Source: Punica granatum | Lineage: Eukaryota; Streptophyta; Magnoliopsida; Myrtales; Lythraceae | Assembly (NCBI RefSeq): GCF_007655135.1 | Contig: NC_045134.1 | Location: 11,490,982 to 11,554,981, forward strand | Direction of reading: 5' to 3' | Length of the DNA: 64,000 nucleotides | Part shown: positions 54,358 to 64,000 of the stretch, piece after piece | Numbering within the stretch: the first letter of the stretch is position 1 | Layout: the number at the start of each line of letters is the position of its first letter | Notes under the pieces: model-generated | What the model saw: only the letters and a program-made list of their open reading frames with translations | The model's database searches: none | What the model was told of the DNA's origin: nothing | Made by a program: the position numbers and the translations under genes

Positions 54358-54690
54358 TGGTGTTGAAGTTGTGATTGTTGGTTTGCTATGTGACAGCACT
54401 TGCTCTTTTATATGTACCTTGTAATATGAAGTACTTAATAGGGTGGAGACACTTTAATCGTATCGATATTTTATTAAATATCACACGGTGGAATTACATA
54501 GAAAATTTCTTATACATGTATTATATTTTCCAACTCCGACCTAGACATGCTTTTTCTCTCTTTGTTATCCGTTCCAGCTCTCCTGAACCCTACTAAACTC
54601 GTAAATTTTAACCATTTAAAGATAAGGAAAAAAAAATATACGCTCTCACCTGATAATTAAGAGATTTCATATTCTATACTTAGTGGAGTA
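54358..54690. other. 3' flank of citrate-binding-like gene 3
   Basis: No further gene seen. It should include the gene's 3' UTR. Confidence 0.4.
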
Positions 54691-54785
54691 CATGTGTTCA
54701 TTTATTAGTTATTGAAATTTCTATCTTTTTGCGTAAGGTCAGTGACCTCCTTGTAAACGAAAACAAGATAAGAAAAAAAATTCAT
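54691..54785 (+). repeat. SINE family I, 3' portion
   Basis: TTCATTTATTAGTTATTGAA and CTCCTTGTAAACGAAAACAA followed by an A run match the tail half of the copy at 41627-41770. The tRNA-like head is missing or too diverged to see. Confidence 0.45.
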
Positions 54786-55569
54786 TGAAAATATCTCGTG
54801 ACCAAGATTGGATTGACGTAAAAATGTAATTAGTCTCGGACAAGAAAATCCGTGATCGATCTCATCAAAAGCAGAAAAAGAAAATATCTACGGCGAAGAA
54901 CCATTCCATGCTAATAAAATTCCCCCTCCAATTCCCCGAGGCCCTTCTTGCCGGATGGAGGATGTGTGGCATCAATGTCATTTCCCATACAAATTACTAT
55001 TTGGTTTGAACTGATAATTTCCATTTAGATATCCGCTCACTTTAGTCATAAGATTTTTCTGGTGTATTTTTAGCTCCCGCCTCATGGGCAAATTAAGCAC
55101 TGTTGGACAATATTACAGTTGCACTACACCTCATGGTTATACAGGTTAGGCATGATTGTAAACTCTCTTAGTTTATATCATAACATTCTCAATCTAGCAT
55201 ATAATTGCAATAAATATGTCAGCTGTGACAAGGAGAGTCACAAGGACAAAAAAAATCAATTTTTATACAACAAGACTAAGGAAGAGAGCAAGTTCTCGAA
55301 GAGCGGAGAGAATATAGAAGAAAGAGAAATTATGGTGCATTTGATTTTAGAGTTAAAGTAAGTTTGATTTTGATTTTGATTTTGATTGTGAAAAATGATA
55401 AATGAGATGAGATTATAAATTTGACTTGGAAAACATGTATTTTTGTTGTGGAGTGTGTTGAATTAAAATCAAAATCATGATTCTAAAATCAAATTTACAA
55501 ATCAAACAGGGCCTTATAGTTTCTTTTTCTTTCGAATACAAGTAAGGCTTGTGGTCTGATACAATGAGA
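54786..55569. other. Intergenic DNA, no gene seen
   Basis: AT-rich; the repeated TTTTGATTTTGAT at 55361-55388 is a short imperfect microsatellite. Confidence 0.5.
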
Positions 55570-55665
55570 TATAAATTCTAATAATTAATAAAGTGACACA
55601 ATTAACTCAATTGAATATCGAATTTGGAATATCTTGGTTATCGAGACCTTCTTTGATGAAGTATA
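55570..55665 (-). repeat. SINE family I fragment (minus strand)
   Basis: On the minus strand AAGAAGGTCTCGATAACCAA and the B-box-like AAATTCGATATTC resemble the copy at 48800-48905. The A-box part is incomplete. Confidence 0.45.
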
Positions 55666-56149
55666 TGGGCAAAACTCAATATGGACTCTGAGGTTAGATT
55701 GCACAAAAATCAACAGTTATTGTCTTACACGATCGGACTTAGATGTTGGATGCCAAAAAATTGTACATAGATTGTTCAGTTGGCTCAAATCCCGGATATT
55801 AATGCATGCCCATACAACGGTATAAATAATAAATCTACGATCTATGCCCAATTTATGGAAAAGGGACACACGCAAAACTCTCATATTATGAATTCTGAAT
55901 TGTTATTGTTTCTGAATAGTCATCTGAAAGGGCTTGCAACTTTATCTTCACTTTACAATGCAGATATAATATCTTGACATGTTCAATTTGATACCATTTC
56001 CTCAACCCCCGAAATTCTTGCCCTTTTAATATAACTGACCAGGCACAAGTACATAGTAATTCCAGTACTTGTTTCTTGAGCCCAACACTTCCCTTCTTGA
56101 GTTCCTCACCACTCTTCAGCAACAAGTCTCCTCCTTCTCCACCAATGAG
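55666..56149. other. Intergenic DNA, no gene seen
   Basis: Short open frames only, with no recognised domains. Confidence 0.45.
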
Positions 56150-56260
56150 CTTTAACTCAGCTGGTAATATGCTAATATTCCAAGTACTAAGGTTGGAAGT
56201 TCAAGTCTCCTTGGGAGCAAATAGGGGGGAAATGTCCCCCTTATTTGCCGTCTTGCGAAA
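56150..56260 (+). repeat. tRNA-like SINE head (TAACTCAGCTGGTA)
   Basis: TTTAACTCAGCTGGTAATATG is close to a tRNA D-arm (A box). GGAAGTTCAAGTCTCC follows about 35 bp later and fits a B box. The spacing suits an RNA polymerase III internal promoter. It is not a complete tRNA. Confidence 0.55.
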
Positions 56261-56334
56261 GTAGTACTCCAATTATCAACTTACGGACAAGCGGTATTCC
56301 TCTGATACTTCATTGGAATTGCAATGATAAGCCC

Positions 56335-56465
56335 AAGACCTTGAGTCATGGTGCAATTATGCCTCAAATCGGACAATACGCAGTTAGGTTTGGACTCGTA
56401 TGGTTACGTCCTGTGGAGGTTGCTACACTGGTCGCCCCCGACCCCTTTTATCTGGCAAAAAAAAT
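56335..56465 (+). repeat. SINE family III copy
   Basis: It resembles 30330-30462: a GCCTCAAATCGGAC core, a diverged B-box-like GTTAGGTTTGGACTCG, then ACCCCTTTTATCTGG with an A tail. Part of the duplicated block. Confidence 0.55.
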
Positions 56466-56799
56466 CTCCTCCTTCCCGGACAAGCTGCTCTGCCTCTTAT
56501 GGAGTAGGAATAGAGAAGTAGTAAACAATTTATACATAACATATGTATATATGCGGGTGTGATAGCGGACCTGAGGTGGGCTCGGCTGATGGGATTCGAA
56601 TAGAGCATTTTCAAAATTTTGACCTTTTTATTTTACAATTCATCCAACCATCTATCTATCTATCTATCTATTTATCTATCTTCTATCTGTTTATCTATAA
56701 AACTAAATCTCTTGTTTGAATGGACACATGTAAATCCCAGGACCTCTGATTGATGGTGTTCTTATGATACCTCATTAGCATTGCGGTAACAAGCACATG

Positions 56800-56933
56800 A
56801 CCTTGAGTCATGGTATAGTTATGTCACAAATTTGACATCCGCAGCGGGGTTCAAGCCTGTATGATTATACCTTGTGGAGGTTGCTACACCGGTCGCCCTC
56901 GACCCCTTTTATCCAGCGCAAAAAAAAAAAATC
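56800..56933 (+). repeat. SINE family III copy
   Basis: It has a clearer B box than its duplicate, GGGGTTCAAGCCTG, then ACCCCTTTTATCCAG and an A run at 56920-56930. Part of the duplicated block. Confidence 0.6.
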
Positions 56934-57180
56934 TCGTCCTTCCCCAACGAGCTGCTCTGCCTCTTGTGGAATAGGAATAGAGAAGTAGTAAACAATTTAT
57001 TATATATATATATGTATATGTATATGTATATATGTGTGTGTGATAGTGGACCTGAGGTGGGTTCGGCTGATGGGATTAGAATAGAGATTTTTCAAATTTT
57101 TGACCTTTCTATTTTACAATCCATCCAACCATCTATCTATCTCTCTATCTATAAAACTAAATCTCTTGTTTGAATGTCAA

Positions 57181-58421
57181 GCCAATAAAATTTTACTTTT
57201 TTTTAAAAAAAAATTTATATTAGTTTATAATCTCTTCGAAGGCTTATATATATTTATATTTTAATAATTTATTTACTTAAATATAAAATTTTTACTTTAA
57301 GTAGCCACCAATCTATGTATCTATCAATAAAAATAAATCTCTTGTTTTAATGGACACTGGTCAAGGCAATAATTTTTTTATTTTGATTTTTATATTAGTT
57401 TATAATGTCATCTAATGCTTTCATACATTTATATTTTAATTCGCCGCCAATTTTTGGTGAAATGCAGGGTTATGGAGGCTATTGATAATCCTCGCTTGGA
57501 TCGGTCATGGTCGCTAGTGCTTTAAATGAATTTCGGAGACCATTTAAAATTAACGGGATTCTCAATAATGATTTTTCAATTAAATTTGTACTTAATAAAA
57601 TTATAATAATTATAATATTTCGTAATTATAGGTTTATTATATTATTATAATATGGTGCATATTTTCAAATGCTATAATACGCCCCATATATTTTTTGCAT
57701 TTTATTGTTAAATAAAAGAATCCTCATAATATTTGAGTTAATTCTAGCATGATATCATGTGTCAAAAAGGTATCGGGACCAAATGAAATACGTTGCAGTA
57801 AGGACAAACTACATAGTAACATATAAAAAAATATGAGATACTAATGCAAAGGAATTAAGTAGAATTATATCCTAATAAATACAGTGACAATTCTATGTGT
57901 AACACAAATAGATATGGCATACCTGTAAAGCACGAATTAATATTTTAATATTCATAAAATTAATTATATCTCTATATTTAATATTACATATAAACTTTTA
58001 TAATTTCATACTTTCTTGTCATGTTATTTATTTAAATTTTTCATTTTTTCTCTATAAAATTAATTATATCTCTATATGTTTATTAAATTAAGGGAATTTC
58101 AAATTTAGAGTGTTATCACAATTTTAAAATAAGTGAGGCGATATTAATTTATTAATATTTATACTTTCCAATATTACTAACATCATTTATCACACTTTTA
58201 TCATATGAAAATATTCTTGACTGAAATCTATTTTGAAGATCCGCGGCATCCAGCAGACTCCTTTGCTATATAAAACTAATCTCTTGTTTATATGGGACAG
58301 TTGTCAAGCTAATATTTTCTGGCTCATATATCTCTTTAGCCTAAATATACTATAAGTCAGCAAAATCAGTCATTGAGAGAATTAGCTCCCTTGGTCGCGC
58401 AGTCCACTCCCACACAGGTGG
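57181..58421. other. AT-rich intergenic DNA, no gene seen
   Basis: Low-complexity AT-rich sequence; a TAAATCTCTTGTTT phrase recurs near 57335 and 58264, suggesting old copies of the same repeat. Confidence 0.5.
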
Positions 58422-58565
58422 CACTACTAAAAATGTTGTTCTTAGCTAGGGATCCGATCCCTCGCTAAGTAGCCCTCACTAATCCCTCGTTAATCCGCCG
58501 GTAAAATATTTTGACAGATTAGCAATAGATCCGATCCCTCGCTATGTTCGTCGCTATTCCATAAT
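58422..58565 (+). mobile_element. CACTA-type transposon terminus
   Basis: CACTACTAAAAATGTTG is a typical CACTA-element end. Subterminal repeats follow: GATCCGATCCCTCGCTA occurs at about 58451-58467 and again at about 58530-58546, with related CCCTCGTTAATCC between. I found no matching opposite end (TAGTAGTG) downstream, so the element is incomplete or its end has decayed. Confidence 0.6.
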
Positions 58566-59030
58566 ACCGCTGCTCCCACGTCCAACGAGGGTTAAGAACA
58601 AGGCGCCTGTGCCATTCCAAATCACCGCGGAGCAGATTCTACGTGAGGACTGGTAGTGGCAGGAGGCTGAGATCCAGCCCCCAAAGCAGAAATTTACGGA
58701 TTCCACTGAGCTTGCAGACTACTGTTTGAGGAGGTGTAAGGAATTTGAGGATCTCATCTGCGGAGTTAGATGGAACGTTGCTGTGCGGGTGATGTATGCG
58801 CAGTGGGAGAAGTCACATAAGGACTTCAACAGGGCCTGCGTGGTGTAGGAACGTGCCTTGGATGTTGATTACAGGAACCACACTTTGTGGCTTAAATATG
58901 CAGAGATGGAGATGAAGAACAAGTTCATCAACCACGCCAGGAATGTAATGGACCGTGCTGTCTCTCTCCTCCCTCGCATAGACCAGCTGTGGTACGAGTA
59001 AATTCGCATGGAGGGGATCCTTGGGAACTA
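58566..59030 (+). pseudogene. Crooked-neck-like (HAT-repeat splicing factor) gene fragment
   Basis: One reading frame shows [71 protein letters not shown] and [13 protein letters not shown]. These are the N-terminal HAT repeats of crooked-neck-like protein 1 (CLF/Syf3), a core spliceosome factor. Three in-frame stops interrupt it: TAG at 58654-58656, TAG at 58846-58848 and TAA at 58999-59001. The frame is otherwise unbroken for about 150 codons without an intron. It lies directly inside the CACTA terminus, so it is probably a captured fragment. It should have no protein function. Confidence 0.8.
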
Positions 59031-62000
59031 CTGACACCATGTTTCGGAATTCCCGAAACTACAACCAGGTTTATGCAATTGGATTAAAGCCCGTTGAGAT
59101 TTGAGGCCGAGTGGGCTGATTAGGCCTAGAATTGAAATTAAATTGAAGCCCAAATGGAAGGTCCATTTTGAAGGCGCATACATGAAACGATTTCTTTTAT
59201 CCTGTTTATTTGGATAAGAAAGAAGACAAAAGAGAGGATATGGTCATTTTTTGCACTTTCGAGGACTGCTCGTCATGCAAGGATATTGTTTACACTCATT
59301 TTTAAGTTAGGCTCGTGCGGCAAATCATAATTACATCTCTAGCCTTAATTAATGCTCTCGTATTGTTAGGCATACAGGGGTATTGTTTATATCCATTTTT
59401 CGCACTTTGCGATAAATGAGAATTAGGCATGTAAGGTCCACGAGATTGGCCTATGCAAGCAGGATAGCCCACAATCGAAGCCCATGACATGCCCAATCCG
59501 AATTAGCGATAATACCCGACCCGAAATGCAGTGAAATGGGTGGGTGAATCGAAGATGAAAATCGTGGATTATTTTCAAGCATAGGCAAGAACAGACGTGG
59601 ATGAATTCTTGAGCACGTACGAAGATTGAGTGAGCATCAAGGAATTTCTATTCGAGTTTGATCTTAAGATGGCGTCCTTGATACCGAATTGGAAGATGAA
59701 TAGTCCAAGGAGCCCAAGATGGAAGATAATTTCCAAGGAAGAAGATATACATGGCAATATATATGGAAGATTGCATTGCTGGAGAAGACTTGGACATGCT
59801 GCCCATGTCCACATTCTATTCGTCTTTCTCTAATTAGTCGTACGCATTTAGGTAATAACTGGAACAATATTTTCCATTGTCCTAGGGTAGTTAATTGCTT
59901 AGTTTGCTATATTATTTCCAGTTTTTGTCGTCTTGGGCAGCACTCTAATGTCTTGCCTATTGAAGTTAAATATATCTATTGTATTATCCCTTCGGCACAT
60001 CAGTCTTTATATTCCTTGAACTTGCATCTTCAATATCTACTTTCCATGCACTATTTCCTTAAAATGCACTAACCTTCCGACAAAATCCTGCCGATCCATC
60101 GGCATGTCCTTTTATCCGTCTTGGTTCCAAGATCAAGGAGGTTTCCATGAGCTAGGGTTCCGGCTTGCGCTCACCCTTTTCGGCTTCTAATAGCTGAGAC
60201 CCAGTACTTTATGCCACTTCCGGCTAATTAGCCCACGAAGTCATACAACTCCCCACGAAGTCATACAACTCCTCACGAGCCAACTAAGGCCGTGAGATCA
60301 CACATCCAAGACCGGCTTCTAGCCGTTTCTAGAAATTATCCGATTGTTAGCACCTGTATTGGGAAGAATCCTAGTGGCCAAATCCTTAGGTCGCATAATC
60401 GTCCGACTGGCATTGTCAACCACTTCAATGACATTTCTCCTAAACCTATCTATCAACTAGACCTACAGGCCGTGGCGCCATGCTCTATCTCCGTGAGGTC
60501 AGCCGGTGATTTCGCAACCAATCATTGGGACTGTGCCCTAGCATGCTTGGCAACTCTAATCTCATGAGAGATTCACCTAGCAGGCATCGAAAGTGGAGTT
60601 TCTTGATTTTACTCGAAACAAGATTTCCCTAGTACAAATTTTTGATGCCATCCCCATAATTTTTTTTCTTGTTTCTATATGTATCATGACATACACAATG
60701 TCAAATTAATTAAGTTCAAACCAGATCAATCTATTAGATGATAAAACTCTGAAATATGAAATTTTTTCACTCACAAGATTCGAATTCTAGATTTTATTTA
60801 AAGAAAATTAGTACCAAACTATTAACAGACCCGGATCGATCCCATAGCTTGTTCTTTCCTTTCCTTTCCTTTTTTTCTTTTTATTTTCACCCTCATATTT
60901 CTGTCATTTTCTTTAAAGTGAAAGCTGGCCCACGTCGGAAATTACAATATGGAGTAAAGGCTGCCAATTTATGCCTCTCTAAATCCATACGTGACATTTG
61001 CTTTTTGATGAGGACAAAAGATTCATATATGTTCAATATATATATATATATATGAAAATTTATTCAGTCTCGAAACGGAATCGATCCAGGGTAACATAAT
61101 AAATAACATGTTACTCCAATCGACTATATTTATTTTGTAATCGATTATATTCTTATGAACATGTTCCGTCCCTGCACCCGAATAAGCTCATACATACATA
61201 CATATATATATATATATACATAATGTACGGTAAATTAATAATCAGGACCTCTTCTTTCCTTGGAAAAAGCAGTCGGTCTATTCTATTAATTAGTGGGTGC
61301 TCATGTGATTTGTCCCAAAGCCAAAGGTACTGTTCTCGAGATATCGGGCTCCCAATTAGCACAAGATGTATTAGCCTATAGGTTTTGACAACATTATCGT
61401 TATGGACAAGGACGAGTAATGCAAGGCAAATAAGGTCATAGTGATAAATTCAGGGAGAATAAGATGACCAAATGCATCATTTTCCTCTCTTCCTCATATG
61501 TGATAGTCGCAAATTATTTGGTCAAAAGTGAGATTCTGCTAGAAAGGGCAGTCAAGTATTTCAATGTGTGTAGCTAGCTAGGGTCACATATGCTAATTTT
61601 ACGACTCATTTGATGGATTTTGATTATGGCAAGGTCATTGTTCCAATAGCTTAGTTCTTAACAGGTGAACATATCAAGGCACGTTTCGCATCCCAACATG
61701 CATAACCAGATCAGTATCTTCCGATACATTTGGGTTGCGATCAGTTAATAATATGAGTTTGAAAATCTCACTGTTAGAATGGATTGAGAAAGAGTCTTGA
61801 GAGGCTGCATCTTTCGAGTGCATATATAGCATTCTAATGCTCTTGTTGCTACTCCATGAGAGTTATCACCTGTCAGTCGGTCCCTGCTTGATTTAACTTG
61901 CCATTGACAATTGGATAACTCAACGAACGCTTATCTGATGGACTTATCTCAAGCATAACAGTTTTAAACTGAATGTAACCTCAAGAAATCATATCTATTT

Positions 62001-62497
62001 CTTTAATTAATCACTTTGAGAATATAATTCGATATTAAAATTGATAGAGCTAAAGCCCTATACGGCAGTGTCACGGTGATAAACGTCTGAATATGGTCAG
62101 CAGTACGGTAAGCAATGAATTTCTGGTGATCGGAGATGAGAGGTAGCGGCGAGTGTTGTGTCTATTGCTATATTGTATGGGAAACAATGCGACTTGCACT
62201 TCCCCTTTCGGGACCCTTCAATTTATAGCAAGTTAGCAACACATGTAGGCTTAGGATCTTGTAGCAAAGGGCCTGGAAATTGGGCTTTACACCTTGGGCC
62301 ATGTCCCCAGTTATTAGGATTTCCGCCTGCCTTATTATCAACAATCAACTTTTTCGGTAGGATATCTACAATTAACTTTACACCTAGTAGATTTCTAAAA
62401 TAAGTGTATATAAATAAATATTAATTTCTAGCTATTTAGCGGTGAGAGATTAAAATTATATGAGGAGGGCTCATGGGCCTATTAGAATGTCCAATAT
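59031..62497. other. Intergenic DNA, no gene seen
   Basis: Several short open frames (59719-60072, 60292-60567, 60756-61055) show no domain I recognise. 60120-60570 is less AT-rich and may derive from an old retroelement, but I cannot classify it. TA microsatellites lie at 61037-61053 and 61198-61217. Confidence 0.45.
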
Positions 62498-62600
62498 AGT
62501 TAATAAAGACGCACTAGTAGTCTTACCATGAGAATTGAACCTGAAATCTCTTGGTTGACAGATGAAGATATGCGTCATTGCGCTACAATCTCTTGCTTTG
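62498..62600 (-). repeat. SINE, family I (minus strand)
   Basis: On the minus strand GTAGCGCAATGACGCATATC (A-box side) and the B-box CAGGTTCAATTCTC are well preserved. This is the clearest family I copy. Confidence 0.65.
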
Positions 62601-63221
62601 AGAAATTAAATTTAATTAGTGTAATTTGGCAAACATGCAAATTCTCCATTTGCATATATTGTCTATGTCATATATGAGTACTCAATTCCAATGATTATAG
62701 AAGAGGATCGACTTTGAGTTGAGAAGTCCCGCTCTTTAATGGGGGAAGTCCAAGGATGGACCATGGCAGTCACCCCCAAGTATTTTCATAAATTAAGGAA
62801 ATTCATATATAGTTCTTGAATTTGGATGAAATTTCTCATATTGGCCTCCAACTTAGTAAAACAATCTTATATTTGCCCCTCATATCACCCCTAAATCTAA
62901 ATCTTGAGTTCATCCCTGAAAGAGTCATTCTTGAGATGAGATATCTAGCCATTGCAGTAATATTAACGTGCACCATAATCTTTTGGTCCATCATCTAAGG
63001 AAATAAAGAGTGACAAGCTTTGTATCGTATATACTATTATACATGATATTAGACTAAAAAATGAAAGGTCCGTCTGATGGAGGGGGACCGTAGGTGGGTT
63101 TTTCCCATCCGCAGCCGCATTCCTCCTGTTTTTTTAATTTTTTTTGTATTTTCTATTCTTATTAAATTTAATTATACGGATTTCATTTTTCCTTAGTGTA
63201 TAGTATTTGTTATTCTGAAAT
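62601..63221. other. Intergenic DNA, no gene seen
   Basis: AT-rich, without recognisable coding or RNA motifs. Confidence 0.5.
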
Positions 63222-63330
63222 TTATTGGGTCCGATTAATCAAGATTCGAGCGAGATCGACCCATTAAGGGATAAATCTCTCCCAATTGTAAATTTTCTCA
63301 TATCACAAATCTTTCACTGATGCCTTATCG
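63222..63330 (+). repeat. Dispersed ~110-bp repeat, copy 2
   Basis: TGGGTCCGATTAATCAAGAT, GACCCATTAAGGGATAAATC and a CACAAATCTTTCAC ending align with the copy at 63490-63600, about 270 bp away in the same orientation. Confidence 0.6.
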
Positions 63331-63489
63331 AAGGATAATAAGTGCCGACTCACCTAAAACCAACGTGATCAATCCACGTTAATAAAAAGTCTATTTCAAT
63401 TCATCATCAATTTTTCGGCTCAACAATTAGTCATTAATTGAAATAGTCACTTTTCATTTTTGATTTTTCAGTGTGCTCCATGTAATATT

Positions 63490-63600
63490 CGAAAGTCCAA
63501 TAGGTCCGATTAATCTAGGTTCGAGTGAAGACGACCCACTAAGGAATAAATCTTCCCCGATCGTGAATATTCTCCAATTATAAGACTCACGCCCGAGACT
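63490..63600 (+). repeat. Dispersed ~110-bp repeat, copy 3
   Basis: TAGGTCCGATTAATCTAGG, GGTTCGAGTGAAG and GACCCACTAAGGAATAAATC match the copy at 63222-63330, and more loosely 526-640. The GGTTCGAGT core could be a B box. Confidence 0.6.
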
Positions 63601-63778
63601 GTACGTACCATGCGTGGTGATATAAAAAATTATTAAAGAATAATATTGTTTGAAATAATATCATAATATCATAAAAACTAAGTTATACGTTTATAGAAAG
63701 AAAAGTGGCTCAATAAGGGGTTGACTTTAAGTATTTTCTTCCATTTTCTTATCGAAATATGTGTTCTATGCTAATGTG

Positions 63779-64000
63779 GTGCCCAGATCGTTACGCCTTT
63801 TGTGCGGGTTGGAACTTACCCGACAAGAAATTTCCCTACCTTAGGACTGTTATAGTTACAGTCTTCGTCCACCGGGGCTTCGATCGTCGACTCCCTCGTC
63901 ATCAGGTCATCAACTTCCTTGACCTTCCGACACAGGGCAAGCGTCAGCCCCCATACATGGTCTTACGACTTTGCGGAAACCTGTGGTTTTAGGGTAATGA
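63779..64000 (-). pseudogene. Chloroplast 23S rRNA fragment inserted in the nucleus (NUPT)
   Basis: On the minus strand the sequence follows the domain IV-V part of plastid 23S rRNA. Landmarks include CGCAAAGTCGTAAGACCATG, TATGGGGGCTGACGC, GAAGCCCCGGTG, TAACTATAACAGTCCTAAGG and AAGGCGTAACGATCTGGGC. Positions that are nearly universal in the rRNA are changed mostly from CG to CA or TG (for example GTTCCAACCCGCACAAAAGG). This is the pattern of methylated-CpG decay in nuclear DNA. The plastid rather than mitochondrial form is indicated by TTGTCGGGTAAGTTCC. It runs to the window edge, so more plastid sequence may follow. Confidence 0.88.

Larger units (their letters stand above)
56281..57180. repeat. 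Imperfect tandem duplication (~440 bp, 470-bp offset) with SINE and CTAT microsatellites
   Basis: 56281-56715 and 56751-57180 share order and sequence: TGAGTCATGGT, GGAGGTTGCTACAC, CGACCCCTTTTATC, AGAAGTAGTAAACAATTTAT, GACCTGAGGTGGG, CGGCTGATGGGATT and CTATCTAT repeats, ending ACTAAATCTCTTGTTTGAATG. The repeats differ by point changes and by the length of the CTAT and TATG runs, so the duplication is not recent. Confidence 0.8.

Noticed and set aside
59719..60567. Open frames in a less AT-rich segment
   Set aside because: No motif of any protein family was recognised; they might be remnants of an old element, but I cannot support a call.
1..64000. CRISPR arrays, bacterial operons or phage-like genes
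   Set aside because: Repeats here are tandem minisatellites, LTRs or SINEs without unique spacers. Genes have introns and plant families, so this is a nuclear plant genome.

Overview
The window is nuclear DNA of a flowering plant, most likely a core eudicot. The evidence is intron-containing plant genes with GT-AG introns, a chloroplast-targeted thioredoxin, an Ogre/Tat-type retrotransposon, tRNA-derived SINEs, hAT, Mutator-like and CACTA remnants, and a decayed chloroplast rRNA insertion. I cannot name the species. Most of the sequence is transposon or AT-rich intergenic DNA. I can support five intact or near-intact host genes.

Region by region. 1-2485: AT-rich, no gene seen. 2486-24054: one complete, inserted Ogre/Tat Ty3/Gypsy retrotransposon of about 21.6 kb, transcribed from the minus strand. 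It has 4.2-kb LTRs, a 5-bp target duplication (ATCAG), a primer-binding site, a polypurine tract and three intact coding blocks: ORF1, Gag-protease and RT-RNaseH-integrase. A predicted 211-bp intron lies between protease and RT. A long 3' untranslated region carries a hairpin-repeat array and a 2.2-kb minisatellite. The LTRs differ at only about 18 positions, so the insertion is recent.

25129-34616: two minus-strand host genes, thioredoxin y (four exons) and a sphingomyelin-synthase-like PAP2_C membrane protein (four exons). They are bracketed by two related hAT-type non-autonomous elements in opposite orientation. The right-hand element has captured a fragment of an arabinogalactan-protein-like gene. 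33.1-40 kb: foldback elements and a pseudogene of a multi-pass membrane protein with two in-frame stops.

42161-54357: a dispersed tandem family of three plus-strand two-exon genes for secreted citrate-binding-protein-like proteins (alginate-lyase-2/PL7 fold). The first copy has lost its consensus splice donor. The spacers hold SINEs, a 32-base G run, and a frameshifted pseudogene of a SUVR-type histone methyltransferase pre-SET region. 56-64 kb: a duplicated SINE-containing block, a CACTA-type terminus next to a crooked-neck-like (HAT-repeat splicing factor) gene fragment, and a chloroplast 23S rRNA fragment with CpG decay at the window edge.

The host genes do not form a pathway. The thioredoxin acts in plastid redox control, the PAP2_C protein in membrane lipid head-group transfer, and the citrate-binding-like proteins are secretory. 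The most distinctive system is the retrotransposon, in which a stop codon embedded in a splice donor appears to set the Gag-Pro versus Gag-Pro-Pol ratio. All homology calls were made by eye from motifs, without a database search.
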